Positions 44,217 to 56,150 are shown, counted from the first letter of the stretch. The stretch: 64,000 nt of DNA from Branchipolynoe longqiensis (GCA_030323885.1 CM059189.1:52115661-52179660); one strand, 5' to 3'. Numbers and translations: made by a program. Notes: generated from the sequence alone by a model not told the origin.

Positions 44217-44560
44217 CTGCATGGTCTGATGACAACATAAAATTTTCAAAACAAAAACAATTATCTAGATCTGATTCTACATATCTAACTTAGATACTGG
44301 TGCACTTATTAAACATTTGTCGTCACATATAAGGGAATATTGAGGCAATGAATAGAACCTGTTACTGCTGAAGCCTATGGTGTTACAGTTTTGGCAAGCT
44401 TGCCAAAATTAATTTAGCACGTTTGCACTTCAAATATCTCAAAAGTTTGCCATTTAAAATAAAAGTTACTTCAAACTAAACTGAGGTAGATTATAATGAT
44501 CAACCTAATATGCTCATCTCAGAAAATGAGAGAAACTCAAAACCATCGGACTATTCAACT
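44217..44560 (-). mobile_element. MITE-T copy
   Basis: Decayed left end (gcatggtctgatg) and right end ccatcggactattcaact followed by TTAA. Confidence 0.75.
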
Positions 44561-44795
44561 TTAAGGTGGCACAACCAGCTTGTTATGTGCAAACATGTTA
44601 TGGTTCAAGCTATGCAAAGTCTTTTTTGTGTGCTAATTTGAGTAATTTGTATAGTTAGTCAATATGCTGGTTCTTGGTTTCGCCACCTTGACAGGAATCT
44701 TTATGGGCCTTGATCTAAGTAACACAGAATGCAAAATCGGTGTCTGAAAAAATAGAAAATAGAAAAATACAAACCAGCCTGGTTACTAGTGTTGA

Positions 44796-45118
44796 AACCG
44801 GACGAGGTGGTCGAATCGGTAGAGCGCAGGCTTCCCGTGCAGAAGGTCGGGGGTTCGACTCTCTGTCGAGTCAAACCAATACCGTGCAAAATTGATACCT
44901 GTCGCCTCCTAGCCTGATGCTCGTCATTATTAGGATAGGGAAAGGACTGGTTAACTCAATGTCAGGATAATGTGACTAAGTGGGATATCAGGTCATGTTG
45001 TTCATGGCCTAGTCTCCCAGTGGGGCAGCACTATAAAGTTGCCATGAGTGCGTACTGTCACAAGTCACTACCTGGCCTGATATGACCTTAAGTGTTGCCA
45101 GGACGTAAACGCCAAGAA
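44796..45118 (+). mobile_element. SINE-1 copy, complete
   Basis: Head accggacgaggtggtcgaat, B-box-like ggggttcgactctc, full body, tail aagtgttgccaggacgta. Confidence 0.85.
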
Positions 45119-45187
45119 CCAATTTAGCAAACTCTACGGACATATATATATATACTTGTGATATAGTGGGAGGGTTCAACGTCAGTG

Positions 45188-45530
45188 CCCCGGGCGCGGT
45201 GGCCGAATCGGTAGAGCACATGCCTCGCATGCGGAAGATCAGGAGTTCACGAGTTCGGTTCCCGGTCGAGTCAAACCAATGACTTAAATATTGATACTTG
45301 TCGCTTCCTAGCCTGGTGCTCGGCATTATGAGGATAGGGCAAGGGCTGGTTAGTTTTGTGTCAGGATAATGTGACTGAGTGGGATATCAGGTCATGGTGC
45401 TGGTGGCCTGATTTCCCAGTGGGGCAGCACTCTAAAATCGCCATGAGTGCCTATTGTCACAAGTCGGTACCCGTCCTGATATGACCTTAGATGTTGCTAG
45501 GATGTAAAACAACAACAGACAAACAACAAA
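45188..45530 (+). mobile_element. SINE-1 copy, complete
   Basis: Head cccgggcgcggtggccgaat, B-box-like gagttcggttcccggtc, complete body and gttgctaggatgtaaaacaa tail with CAACAGACAAAC. One of the best-preserved copies. Confidence 0.9.
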
Positions 45531-45623
45531 TCAACGTCAGTACAGCGGACTGTGGTCCCTGTGGTTAGTGTTCTAAATTACTAATTAGACATACACACAC
45601 GCACGCACTTGCACTCACTCACA

Positions 45624-45625
<2 letters not shown>

Positions 45626-45718
<93 letters not shown>
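45626..45718. repeat. (CA)n microsatellite
   Basis: About 46 uninterrupted CA units. Confidence 0.97.
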
Positions 45719-45720
<2 letters not shown>

Positions 45721-45810
45721 GAGGTATAGCCCGTTTTTATTATTTGGCAGTGTGCGCATGCGAACAGACCGACCAATACAAATGCCCTACACACCAACAC
45801 GATTAGGCAT

Positions 45811-46090
45811 CACCGGGCGTAGTGGTCGAATCGGTAGAGCGCAGGCTTCCCGTGCGGAAGGTCGGGAGTTCAATTCCCGGTCGAGTCAAACAATGACTTA
45901 CAAAATTGACACTTGTCGCTTCCTAGCCAGTTGCTCGGCATTATTAGGATAGAGTGGGATATCAGGTTATGTGATTTCCCGCTGGGGCAGCACTATAAAG
46001 TCGCCATAAGTGTGCACTGTCACAAGTCGGTACCCGTACTGATATGACCTTAGATGTTGCCAGGACGTAAAACTCCAACAATTAACCACC
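45811..46090 (+). mobile_element. SINE-1 copy with internal deletion
   Basis: Head caccgggcgtagtggtcgaa, B-box-like gagttcaattcccgg. The body lacks the segment between aggatag and agtgggatatc. Tail to CCAACAATTAACC. Confidence 0.85.
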
Positions 46091-46176
46091 CAGGAGGCTC
46101 TGGGCCGCTGTTAAGTGTCACTGAGGCCGTAATCGATTAAACACCTCGGATCATCCAAACCACTTCTTTTGCGCCC

Positions 46177-46608
46177 AGATAAAAGATTCACCCCATACTT
46201 CCAGTACAGGGGTGAATGACAACGTAGTCTAAATACGGGCGAAAATAGCTTTAGTATGGAACGGCACCAGTGTCAAATGCCTGTAGTATGCCTGGCACCA
46301 GTGTCAAATGGTTACTTATATCAACACAGAGTTGGTGAAATGGGAGAGAATGCAAAAAGACAAGCTGGCGGCCAGAGAACGCCTTCGATTTCACTTTTAA
46401 ATTGCATTAAAGTATATGTTTTATTATATTTTCCAACTCAAAAGTAGCGGGTAAATATGAAGACGTACATAAAGAATATATTGTGCTTCTTAAATTAAGA
46501 ATTTACCACCTCTGTTAATTAACCCAGCATGTCGAAATTCTTCGCCAGCTTTTCTAATGGGTTGGTTTTCACCCATGTACTGTAAGTACGGGGTGAATCT
46601 TTTATCTA
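46177..46608 (+). mobile_element. MITE-F copy
   Basis: agataaaagattcacccc and ggggtgaatcttttatct ends. The interior matches the 39115 copy, plus a short duplication (gcaccagtgtcaaatg twice near 46263 and 46297). Confidence 0.85.
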
Positions 46609-46779
46609 GCGCAGACCCTACAACCTCGGGTTGCATAAACGAATACACTCGGGGCAGAAAAAAAAGCGTGGTGGCTTAATCCACAATTGTTAAAATAACC
46701 AATATAACCACAGCAAGATCGGATTTAAAGTATTTTATGATTCCATAGTTTAGTTACTTATATATGTCCATTTTAATCT

Positions 46780-46868
46780 GGATGGTCTTTTTGACTCGAC
46801 TGTGAATTGAACCCTCGACCTTCCGCACAGGAAGCCTGCGCGCTACCGATTCGGCCACCGCACCCGGT
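46780..46868 (-). mobile_element. SINE-1 head fragment, minus strand
   Basis: Complement of the B-box (gaattgaaccctcgacc) and of the A-box region (ctaccgattcggccaccg). No body. Confidence 0.7.
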
Positions 46869-46933
46869 GGATCGGAAAGGTCACTCCTAGGGTTTTGTGC
46901 ATAGCTACTCTGATCGGAACATGCACAGCTTAA

Positions 46934-47280
46934 AGCTGCATAGTCCGATGAAATATCAAATTTTCAAAACCAAACCAATTATCTAGATTTGATTTTACAC
47001 ATCTAGCTTAGATACTGATGCACTTATTAAGCTTTTGTTTCTGCATAGAAGGCAATACTGAGTCAATTTAACAGAACCTGTTACTGCAGAAGTCTATGGG
47101 GTCAGAGTTTTGGCAAGCTTGCCAAAACTAATTTTCTATGTTTGCACCCAAAATATCTAAAAAGTTAACCATTTAAAATAAAAGTAACTTTGAACTAATG
47201 TAAAGTAGATATTAGTGATCGATCTAATATATTTATCTCAGAAAAAATACAGAAATTCAAAACCATCGGACTATGCAACT
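46934..47280 (-). mobile_element. MITE-T copy with exact TTAA duplication
   Basis: TTAA at 46930-46933 and 47281-47284. Ends agctgcatagtccgatg and ccatcggactatgcaact. The best-defined complete copy of the family in the window. Confidence 0.9.
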
Positions 47281-47458
47281 TTAATAGCTGACCTAGTCGT
47301 GCCCTATTCATAGCCCAGTAGATCACTATTGATCGTGTGAATAAATAATGAGCACGGTTAGTTGAGGGCCGATCAGCAGTTTATTTACACCACGTACCCA
47401 CCCTGAGGAGGCGACTTCTCTCCTTACTAGCAGTGTTGAACATTCTATTCTCCCTTAA

Positions 47459-47707
47459 AGCTAAGATCCCATATATGCGAATGCGGTATGCGGCATAGAT
47501 ACCCATTCCATTTTCTGGGGTTTTTTTGCTCCAAATTTGTGAAGGAAAGTCAAAGTTCTTGTTGTTATCTATGACAAACGCAGCAGCATTCGCATTCACA
47601 CCGATTTGTCCTCGTAGCGATCCACTTGCCGCATTCGCGTTCGGACATATGGAAGCACTACTGCAATTTTTGCCGCATTCACATTCCGCATATATGGAAT
47701 CTTAGCT
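47459..47707. mobile_element. MITE with AGCTAAGATCCCATATATG ends
   Basis: agctaagatcccatatatgc and gcatatatggaatcttagct are inverted ends. The left flank is TTAA, the right flank TTAG. Inside, gaatgcgg and ccgcattc words recur in both directions. Confidence 0.8.
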
Positions 47708-47752
47708 TTAGGCATGCTCTATTGTTGATTTATGCAGACGGCTTTTACGTTT

Positions 47753-48100
47753 GTTTGTTTGTTGTTTTGCGTCCTAGCAACATCTAAGGTCATATAAGGA
47801 CGGGTACCGACTTGTGACAGTGCATAGTCATGGCGACTTTATGGTGCCGCCCCACTGGGAGACCAGGCCACCAGCACCATGACCTGATATCCCACTCAGT
47901 CACATTAATCTGACACTGAGCCAACCAGTCCTTGCCCTGTCCTAATAATGCCGAGTGACTGGCTAGGAAGCGACACGTATCAATTTTTAAGTCATTAGTT
48001 TGACTCAACCAGGGTTCGAACCCACGATCCCATGGGTTTGGATCCCCCGATTCCTAAAACAGGAGGCGCACACTCAACCCATTCGGCCATCCCGTCCGGT
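47753..48100 (-). mobile_element. SINE-1b copy, minus strand
   Basis: Tail gtttgttgttttgcgtccta, body, then head complement caacccattcggccatcccg. Confidence 0.85.
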
Positions 48101-48329
48101 CTACGGCTTTTACTGTTACTCAGGGTTATTGTTAGTGCTATAGTGACTAATTCTAATTATATTCTATATGGCTTTAGTTTGAATTAACTTCCTACCAATA
48201 TGAACTGTGTAACTATGCCCTAGCGGAAGGGTGGCTGATTTCGACAACTACTTTGGTGCTCTTGATTGTGTTCGAACCCACTTTGGGTTAAACAAAAATT
48301 AAATTAATTTTTTTTATATATAATTTATA

Positions 48330-48655
48330 TATAAGTTTTTAAGTGCTGGCAATATCTCAGGCCATATCATGATGGGTACCGACTTGTGACAGTGCGTACT
48401 CATCGTAACTTTGTAGTGTTGCCCCACTGGGCAACCAGGCACCCAGCACCATGGCACAATTTCCCATTCATGATTCAGTCACATTATCTTGATATTGAAC
48501 TAACCAGTCCATGCCATATCCTAGTAATGTCGAGTGCCAGGCTAGATAACGACAAGTATCAATCTTGTAAGTCATTGGTTTGACTCGACTGTGAATCAAA
48601 CTCCTGACCTTCCGTATGGAAAGCCTGCGCTCTACCGATTCAGCCACCGCATCCG
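48330..48655 (-). mobile_element. SINE-1 copy, minus strand
   Basis: Tail gtttttaagtgctggcaata, body, head complement ctaccgattcagccaccgca. Confidence 0.8.
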
Positions 48656-48777
48656 GTCACATTGGGTAAATTGTATTTTATTTAAAGTGTTCTCTGCTTG
48701 TGCGAATGGCGAGTGCTAAAGGCCATGGATGAGTACAGTTCATTTTACTTGCACCAATTCCTAGCTCTCAGTGCTTA

Positions 48778-49160
48778 GAATAGAGTACATCACCGTTCCA
48801 GCCGCGCGGTGCATTGTGGGATGTGTCAGAGCAAAACAAACCCAAGAGAAGCACATGTCACATACTAATACTCTGGGTGAAGTTATGAAATGTGCTAGTT
48901 TCAGCTCATTTCAGCTCTTGTTTCAAACATAGAATACCAACTAAAAAAATATATATAATAAATTAAGATATTAATCTTTTATCCAGCATTGCATTTACAT
49001 CAATATAATCAGCACATCTTAACCATGTGCATTTAGATTTAGACAAATCTGGGCACTCAGACTAGTGTTAGAGTCAGTTTTACTTATTTTATTCATGTTT
49101 TTATTTATATCCTATGGTTAATGACATATATGTAGAAATAGAAAATGAGTAGGGTTAATA
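48778..49160 (+). mobile_element. MITE-R left half
   Basis: Starts tagagtacatcaccgttcc and follows the family to atgagtagggttaat, then stops. Confidence 0.7.
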
Positions 49161-49518
49161 TTAAGATATATGTGCAGAATATATTTTGCTTCTTAAATTA
49201 AGAATTGATCTACTCATTTCATTGCAACCAAAATGGTAGCCCCGAGGTCGGCGACCATCGCCTTGGTCGCCAGTGACTGTGGGTTCTTTGGTACCAAAGT
49301 GGCCACAACCCGTAGTGTGACTGAGGCTTAACTGGTACAGCCGTGTCCACAACTGAACATCACAATTCAGTAGGATTCACTCAGGCGTTAAAGCTGGCCA
49401 TCAACCCATAACTGAGCCTTATTTGGCTCGGTCAAACTGGTCCATCTGCATTAAGATCGACTGTACTTGGCCATGTTACGCTGGTCAACAGACAAATGGG
49501 AACAACTTGCACCCTAAA
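49161..49518. other. MITE fragments
   Basis: 49165-49205 looks like MITE-F. About 49210-49328 is a MITE-C right part (gcgaccatcgccttggtcgc, gtagtgtgactgaggc with TTAA). The rest is unassigned. Confidence 0.5.
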
Positions 49519-49890
49519 TAGACTACATCACGGTTCCGAGTGCGCATGGGCTGAAAACGGCGTTGGGAGCAAAGCAAAGGCATACAGCCATTGAGTTTGC
49601 CGATACGCGTAGGGCAAAACTTCCATTATATTCAAAATTAATAGAAATACATAACAATTTGGCACAAACATGGATGGAAGGATGCAATATAATAATATAA
49701 AGAATATGTTTAAGACAGAACTCTCCATAATTAAGCATTTTGAGCTAAGAAACATACAATTTCAGTCACTTTACAGGCTGCTGTTGACATCACCATTGAT
49801 TAGCCAGAAGTAATTCTTGTTCTAAATATTAAAATCTCAAATGTGTCAACAAAAACTTGTTTCAACGAAATATATAACCAATATGTGATT
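49519..49890 (-). mobile_element. MITE-R right half, inverted
   Basis: tagactacatcacggttccg followed by the complement of the family's right part. A frame here with FVPNCYVFLLILN is the repeat's frame, as at 7072 and 53807. Confidence 0.7.
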
Positions 49891-49914
49891 TACCTGGAAA
49901 TTTTGATTTGAAAA

Positions 49915-50103
49915 ATATAATAAAACATGTAGTTTAATCAACTTTAAAAGTGAAATCGATGGCATTCTATGGTCACCATCTTCTCTCCTCCATTTCACCA
50001 ACTCTGCACCGATACAAGTAGCCATTTGATACTGGAACCAAGGATTCTGTATTTAGACTACGGCGTCATTCACACCCACTGCAAGTGAATCTTTTATCTA
50101 GAG
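49915..50103 (-). mobile_element. MITE-F remnant
   Basis: Contains gtgaaatcgatggcattc, tttcaccaactctgcacc and the end gcaagtgaatcttttatct. Confidence 0.5.
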
Positions 50104-50243
50104 CGGGTCCCGTGTCCCAGCAGCCAAACTGTCAAGTGACCATCCCTTATCCAATGTGACACTTTGTCCAGTGTTTCAACTGACATGACCCCTGAGGTGT
50201 ATCGTCCTCCATTCATGTCCAACCCAACTTGTTCTGACCGTAA

Positions 50244-50754
50244 AGCTGCATGGTCCGATGAAACATATTTTTTTCAAAACCAAAACACTTACCGACATTT
50301 GAATCTATATATCCAACTGAGGTACTGGTGCATTAACTAAGGCTTTGGAGCAGCATATACAGAATAATCCGTAAATGTATGACCATATCCCTTTGGACAC
50401 CTACTTTGAAGCAGCCATTGGGCAGGGAGGCCAGAAACCAATTAGGTCAATCTCCTGACCTTATTAATCTTGCCCCCATTCCCAGTACCATATATGGCAT
50501 CAGTCAGGTTCCAGACTACCTATACATTAATAGGTCATTCCTCATCATGTGACCATCGCAGGATGTGAATCTGGGCCACAACAATAAGGGTTTTGACAAG
50601 CTTGCTGAAATGATTTTCGATTCTTTCAGCTCTAATTGCTCCAACATTAGCCATTTTTCATGCAAATTACTCCGGAATGATGAATAGTAGGGTATAATAG
50701 TCAACCTGATATATTTATCTATAAAATTGTGCAAAAATTTGAACGTCATCGGAC

Positions 50755-50757
<3 letters not shown>
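50244..50757 (-). mobile_element. MITE-T2 copy 2
   Basis: agctgcatggtccgatg on the left and gtcatcggactat on the right, interior as in the 41635 copy but inverted. The right end merges into an AAT microsatellite. Confidence 0.75.

Positions 50758-50806
<49 letters not shown>
50757..50806. repeat. (AAT)n microsatellite
   Basis: About 16 units grown at the end of MITE-T2. Confidence 0.9.
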
Positions 50807-50807
<1 letters not shown>

Positions 50808-50828
50808 GAAAATATTTATTTCCACATG

Positions 50829-51190
50829 TAATAGTGTGATGGTATGTCCCCATCCAAACTGGCAAAGTGTGATTGTATCGTAGTGTACAGTGACCTCTCA
50901 GGCAAGTAACCACATAGACAGGTAGGTGTGGGTAGTATGGTGATATCAGGGAGCCTAGGTGGTGTAATGGTTATCACACTGGCCCGGAGTGCAAAGAGAT
51001 GGGGGTTCGAGTCCCGCTCTAGGTGCAATCTTTCCCATTTTCATCACCCCCATGACACTGGTTCCATGACCAGGATCCTATACACGCTACGCGCTGTATG
51101 TTTGTTGAACCTGCCCTGTGTATGTATGTGTAAGTGCATTGCCTGTATGTATGTAATTGTAAGCATTAAACGACTTCCAATTCCAGGGGG
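50829..51190 (+). mobile_element. SINE-2 copy 1 (third tRNA-like head)
   Basis: Head gagcctaggtggtgtaatgg (A-box side) and gggggttcgagtcccgc (B-box). Upstream is cctctcaggcaagtaaccac and one 55-bp monomer (gtgatggtatgtccccatcc). The 3' part runs through tgtatgtaattgtaagcatt to ccaattccagggggacgagt. Confidence 0.75.
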
Positions 51191-51375
51191 ACGAGTGTAG
51201 TAGTCTGCACTGACCTCTCAGGCAAGTAACCACATAGACAGGTAGGCATGGGTAGTATGGTGATATCAGGGAGCCTAGGTGGTGTAATAGTTAGCACACT
51301 GGCCCGGAGTGCAAAGAGATGGGGGTTCAAGTCCCGCTCTAGGCGCATTATTTCCAATTTTCATCACCCCCCATG
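51191..51375 (+). mobile_element. SINE-2 copy 2, truncated
   Basis: Repeats cctctcaggcaagtaaccac, the head and the B-box-like gggggttcaagtcccgc, and stops before the 55-bp array. Confidence 0.75.
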
Positions 51376-51385
51376 ACAGTATCCA

Positions 51386-51671
51386 TGGTGTGATGGTATA
51401 TCCCCATCCAAACTGGCAAAGTGTGACCTTATTGTACCCATGCTGTGATGCTATATCCCCATCCAAACTGGCAAAGTGTGACCTTATTGTACCCATGGTG
51501 TGATGGTATATCCCCATCCAAACTGGCAAAGTGCGACCTTATTGTACCCATGGTGTGATGGTATATCCCCATCCAAACTGGCAAAGTGTGACCTTATTGC
51601 ACCCATGGTATGATGGTATATCCCCATCCAAACTGGCAAAGTGTGACCTTATTGTACCCATGGTGTGATGA
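51386..51671 (+). repeat. 55-bp tandem array, about five units
   Basis: tggtgtgatggtatatcccc recurs at 51386, 51441, 51496, 51551, 51606 and 51661, exactly 55 bp apart, with very few differences. A single monomer also lies upstream of SINE-2 copy 1. Confidence 0.95.
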
Positions 51672-52106
51672 CGTCCAACCTGGAGATTCAACTCATCTGA
51701 ACCCCAGCTCTCAGACCAAGGTCAACTCGGGGTCGGCTTGTCGCTCAGGGTGACTGCACTGTGTGCCAAGTGGGGCATGTCGGCCACAGGTGGCTTGGTT
51801 AAAAGGTACACGGTTATTTTCTACTACTGTGATAGAAAGGATATATTATCCAAGGATGAAAGATCTCTGCGATTTAGGGATTTCCGCTATTTTTTCTATC
51901 TTTACCGATTAACGTTAAACAGAATTCCAAGGAATCAGGATGTATATGACAACAATTGGTTAGTTCGAATCCCATTCTTAATCTTATATGACATTAGATG
52001 TTGCAAGAACATAAAACTCAAGCAAGAGTTATGTATGGATGATAATGCAGTCAAAACAAGGATAGTTGAAACCTGACTTGGGGCATTTTCCCGCGATTTG
52101 TTAACA
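51672..52106. other. unassigned stretch with a 112-codon frame
   Basis: The frame 51738-52076 (RDILSKDERSLRFRDFRYFF-like, basic and aromatic) has no motif I recognise. Near 51990 it overlaps a degenerate SINE-tail word (acattagatgttgcaagaac), which argues against a gene. Confidence 0.35.
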
Positions 52107-52571
52107 GTAACACTCAGGCCGTTGTCGATTAAGACGACCCGAGCGACTTGGGTCACCCGAGTCGTCAGAATTTCAAATCGAACACCACGAGTGGAGTCGA
52201 GAAATACACATGTCGTGTGCAAAACGACCCGACCCCAGTAACCCACCTCTTGGCTGGGGTTTGCTAGGAGCGATGACGTCACATCTGTGCTGGTACCTGT
52301 AGGATAACAGCTACCAGTACAGGTCCTATGTGTTTGTTTTCATGCTTTTTTTTTAATAACCCAGATTGTCAGCTTTTACAATCATAAAATACTTGAAATC
52401 CTATTTTGCTGGACTTATATTGGTTATTGAAAAAAATATATATTAAGTTTTAGATTAAGCCACCATTTTTTCCACTCCGAGCCTATTCGTTTATTCAACC
52501 GGAGTCTAGGATGTGTGCATGCGCCAAAAAGTGGCTCGGGTGACCCGAGTTGATTAATCGATTACAGTGCT
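52107..52571. mobile_element. MITE with GATTAA...GACCCGAG ends
   Basis: aacactcaggccgttgtcga with gacccgagcgacttgggtca on the left, against ggctcgggtgacccgagttg and attaatcgattacagtgct on the right, form imperfect inverted ends. Another short end of the same kind occurs near 46120. Confidence 0.55.
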
Positions 52572-52579
52572 AATCCTAT

Positions 52580-52630
52580 GTGCGGGGGGGGGGGGGGGGG
52601 GGGGGGGGGGGGAGGGGGGGGGGTGGGGAT
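52580..52630. repeat. poly-G tract
   Basis: More than 30 G with few interruptions. Its length may not be reliable in the assembly. Confidence 0.9.
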
Positions 52631-52765
52631 CCGCGGTTTCGCGAAAATTTGCCATGGCATGGGCGTTTCCTCGTGTGCGGTTTTTTTTTGGTGTTTTTTT
52701 TTTGCTGGAGACCACTTTCATCCCCTATTTAAAGCGACTTTATAGTGCTGCCCTCTCCCGTTGAA

Positions 52766-52850
52766 CAAAAAACAAACATTTCTCGCCATGAATATGGCCT
52801 TTGCTGCCGGCACGGTGGAAAGCAACCACCAATCAATCAATCTATTCATA
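52766..52850 (+). mobile_element. I/Nimb-like LINE 3' tail fragment
   Basis: acaaaaaacaaacatttctc, atatggcctttgctgccggc and ccaccaatcaatcaatc match the end of the 20187 copy. Confidence 0.75.
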
Positions 52851-52857
52851 GAGATCG

Positions 52858-53255
52858 ATCGGGGCGTGGTGGCCGAATGGGTAGAGCGCAGGCCTCAAGT
52901 GCGGGAGTTCGGTTCCTGGTCGAGTAAAACCAATGATGTATAAAATTGATACTTATCGCTTCCTAGTATGGCACTCCGCATTAATAATAGGATAGGGGAA
53001 GGACTGGTTAGCTCAGTGTACAAAATTGATACTTGTTGCTTCCTAGCCAGGCGCTCGGCATTATTTGGATATGGCAAGGACTGGTGTGCTCAGTGTCAGG
53101 ATAATGTGACTGAGTGGGATGCCAGGTCATGGTGCCGGCGGCCTGGTTTCCCAGTGGGACAGCACTATAAAGTCGCCATGAGTGCGCACTGTCACAAGTC
53201 GGTACCCGTCCTGATATGACCTTAGATGTTGCTAGGACGTAAAACAACAACAAAC
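52858..53255 (+). mobile_element. SINE-1 copy with 85-bp internal duplication
   Basis: Head atcggggcgtggtggccgaa and a shortened B-box region. The segment aaaattgatactt to gctcagtgt occurs twice in tandem (from about 52938 and 53020), then the normal body and tail. The second unit is closer to the family than the first. Confidence 0.8.
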
Positions 53256-53519
53256 AAATCTCTGTTGTTAATACTTTCAGGGAAAATTGCTCTTGGGTTA
53301 AATTAAATACTTCAGATCTTCCTCTTCAATCGCACATTAAGACATTTTTAATTGACCCAATGAAAGCTTTTAAATTTATTTTGCAAAAATAAATGCTCCG
53401 CATAGACATAGCATTGCTTTAGTACAAATCACAGCGGTGTTTTACCCTTCGCGGGCTAGTTTCCGGGGCTGTGACGTCACGCCGACATAGAGAATCGTTG
53501 GTGGAAATGAGACAGTTGG
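53256..53519. other. unassigned stretch
   Basis: No gene or recognised repeat. Confidence 0.35.
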
Positions 53520-54089
53520 TATAGACTACATCACGGTTCCAGCGGCGCGGTGCATTGTGGGATGCATCAGAGCAAAACAAAGCCACGAGAAGCACATGGC
53601 ACATGCTAATACACTCGGTGCAGCTATGAAATGTGCTAGTTTCAGCTCATCTCAGCTCTTGTTTGAAACATAGAATACCAACTAAAAAAATATATATAAT
53701 AAATTAAGATATAAATCTTTTATCCAGCATTGCATTTACATCAATATAACCAGCACATCTTATGCCATGTGCATTTAGATTTAGACAAATCTAGACACTC
53801 AGACTAGTGACTAGTGCTAGAGCCATAGCCAGAGTCACTGTTATTTATTTTATTCATGTTTTTATTTATATTCTATGGTTTATGGAGAGTTGTGTCTCAA
53901 ACATATGCATTAAATTATTATATTGCATCCTTCCGTCCATGTTTGTGCCAAATTGTTATATATTTCTATTTATTTTGAATAAAATGCCAGTTTTGCGCTA
54001 TGAGTATTGGCAAACTCAATGGCAGTACGCCTTTGCTTTGCTCCCAACGTCGTTTTCAGCGCATGCGCAGTCGGAACCGTGATGTAGTC
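53520..54089 (+). mobile_element. MITE-R copy 3, internally shortened
   Basis: tagactacatcacggttcc and ggaaccgtgatgtagtcaa ends. It lacks about 190 bp of the interior compared with the 24704 copy. Confidence 0.8.
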
Positions 54090-55644
54090 AATTGGTAAGG
54101 GCCGCCACCACACCACCGACCCCGGACACTCACGCCACCGACCCAATCTCCCGTACTTTGAGAGGCACTCATGTAAACAAAATAGCACTCGATGTTCCTA
54201 AATATGACAGTTCAGAGCGTGTGGATTACAGAGATAACTCCGGTATTTCCAGTCAACCATATACGATGACCGAGAGTCCAAATACAAATGTAAAATCTAA
54301 GACCAAAATGAACTGGGATTGGTCCCACTGCTTCACTTGTCACAACTGGCATGTGATTTCCTGGGGGGGGGGGGGGGGTTAATTCCGGGTTTTTTCTGGC
54401 CGCCAAACACCTCTGAAATACACTATTTGTATCCCTCTATTTTCTTTATATATATCTTTATCATAACCGATGCAGGTATTGCAGGTATAGCAATACCTCA
54501 AGGAGTTTGACGCCCCTGCCCTGCAAAGTTGTAAACCACTGCCTTATGGTACAGGTTCTTGACAGAACCGAAGGCTGAGGGAGCAAACCCTAAACAGAAA
54601 ACCATGTCACTCTAGCAACATTAAGGGCGGTTGATGTATGGAACTCCCAACATCCCCCGACCAGCCACTGCAGGGACAAATAGTTTTGCGCCTGTCTTGA
54701 CATGTTCTTGCTGGTGTGAAACCTCTATTTGCTCCCCGAGAGAGTGCCGCTGGTAACTTACAAAAGCCAGCAGCACTTCAACACTTTTGCAGGCAGCTTT
54801 CATGAAATGTACAACTGCAAGAGAGCTAAATGGAGAGCGGCAGTCAGGTAATGAAAGCAGTCTTTGTCTCATCGCAACCGACAGCATGATGATAATGATC
54901 ATAACCTAAACAAAATTTCAGGTTTTTTTTCCTGCACCCAATCACATGCCTGGTTCCTCACAACCCCACCCCAACAGCATAAGTCATACTCACATAACTA
55001 ACCACACTAGAGTAACACTAGAATATTTCTAACAAACTGACATTTATATACCGCTTGACCGCTGAACAGACCCTACATTAAAAGTTACAACTTTACCAAA
55101 TGAATACAGAAGAGAACTTCTGCTTACATTCTAAATACCATGTAAATACTCACATTGATCTGACTAATATTGATCTAGTTATGTGACACTACTGTTAGCA
55201 TATTGCTATGGAACTTTTGGGTTACATAATTTCATTGCGTTATATGCCTCAAATTGTGTATTCAATAGTTATTGTATACCTTAGTCCTTACTCTATATAC
55301 CTTTTGTGTAAATAACCCTGAATTGAAAAATGGCTGGAAGACCAGTGCTTCGGCACTGCCAAAAGACTTATTCAGCTGAATAAACATATTTACCACAAAA
55401 AAACTGTTGTATGTGTATATCGTATCCTTATCTTGATGTTGCGGGGACACGCCGGTCAAACTGCTGCTAGCAGCCTCTGGGACCCACAAACTAATCAGAC
55501 TCAGGTTGTGGCTGATCTACTACTTCATGATCAGATTCTTAAATAGCATCCACGGTCACATGTTATATGCAGAAGCAGGGCCTCCAGCGGCAGGACAAGC
55601 TCCAAGGTTGTGGGCTAGCTTGGTTCCCCACCTCGGTCACAGAC
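54090..55644. other. long unassigned stretch
   Basis: Has a G tract at 54363-54378 and short frames without motifs. Around 55325, ggctggaagaccagtgct recurs near 21763. I see no splice-linked coding pattern, but unaided reading cannot exclude a small exon or UTR here. Confidence 0.35.
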
Positions 55645-55647
55645 TAA

Positions 55648-56150
55648 TGGTGCTGTCACATTATGCCGCTTCTTGCCAATGCACGTCGACGTGTGATTTT
55701 TTTGGCGCAACGTCGGGATATGTCAGGAAGCGTTACACGCTCGTTGGTATTCGTTGATCTTCGGCGACGCACGTCATGGTATCGGCGAAGTTTTGTGCTT
55801 GCACAAAACTTTCGACGTGCGAGAACGCGCGGGTGCCAACATTATGGTGACGTTAGGGGCGCTTCGAGATACGTTGGACGCGCTGGAATAGCGTTAGGGT
55901 CGTGCCCGCACATTGCGCCAAACTGTTGCTTTGTTGTTTTACTTCCTAGCTACATCTAAGGTCATATCAGGACAGCGCGCCAAAACGTTTTTGTTTTTTT
56001 CTCATGCGTCGATATACGTTACCACAACATCGGCCGCACGGTACCAATACTTTGCGCTGAGGCCGAAAAGTTTGACGTGTCCCGATGATTAAAAGTGATT
56101 TTGCGCATTGGCTGCACACCGGCGAGAAGTATCATAATGTGACAGGGCCA
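55648..56150. mobile_element. MITE with GTCACATTATG ends
   Basis: tggtgctgtcacattatg and cataatgtgacagggcca are inverted ends, flanked by CTAA and TTAG. Many cgttg/caacg words inside, in both directions. Confidence 0.75.
55924..55972 (-). mobile_element. mini-SINE tail insert, minus strand
   Basis: ctttgttgttttacttccta to catatcaggac, with gcgccaaa on both sides (a possible 8-bp target duplication). It lies inside the 55648 MITE. Confidence 0.65.

Noticed and set aside
45188..45260. tRNA genes at SINE heads
   Set aside because: The A-box and B-box words are present, but acceptor-stem pairing and a 3' end are missing and SINE bodies follow directly. They are tRNA-derived promoters.
51738..52076. 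Host gene candidate (112 codons)
   Set aside because: No motif, no neighbouring exon-like frame, and it overlaps a degenerate SINE tail near 51990.
49528..54082. Apparently conserved small protein (FVPNCYVFLLILN) at 7072, 49528 and 53807
   Set aside because: The similarity is at DNA level across the whole MITE-R, including its non-coding ends. Starts and lengths differ, so it is repeat homology rather than a gene family.
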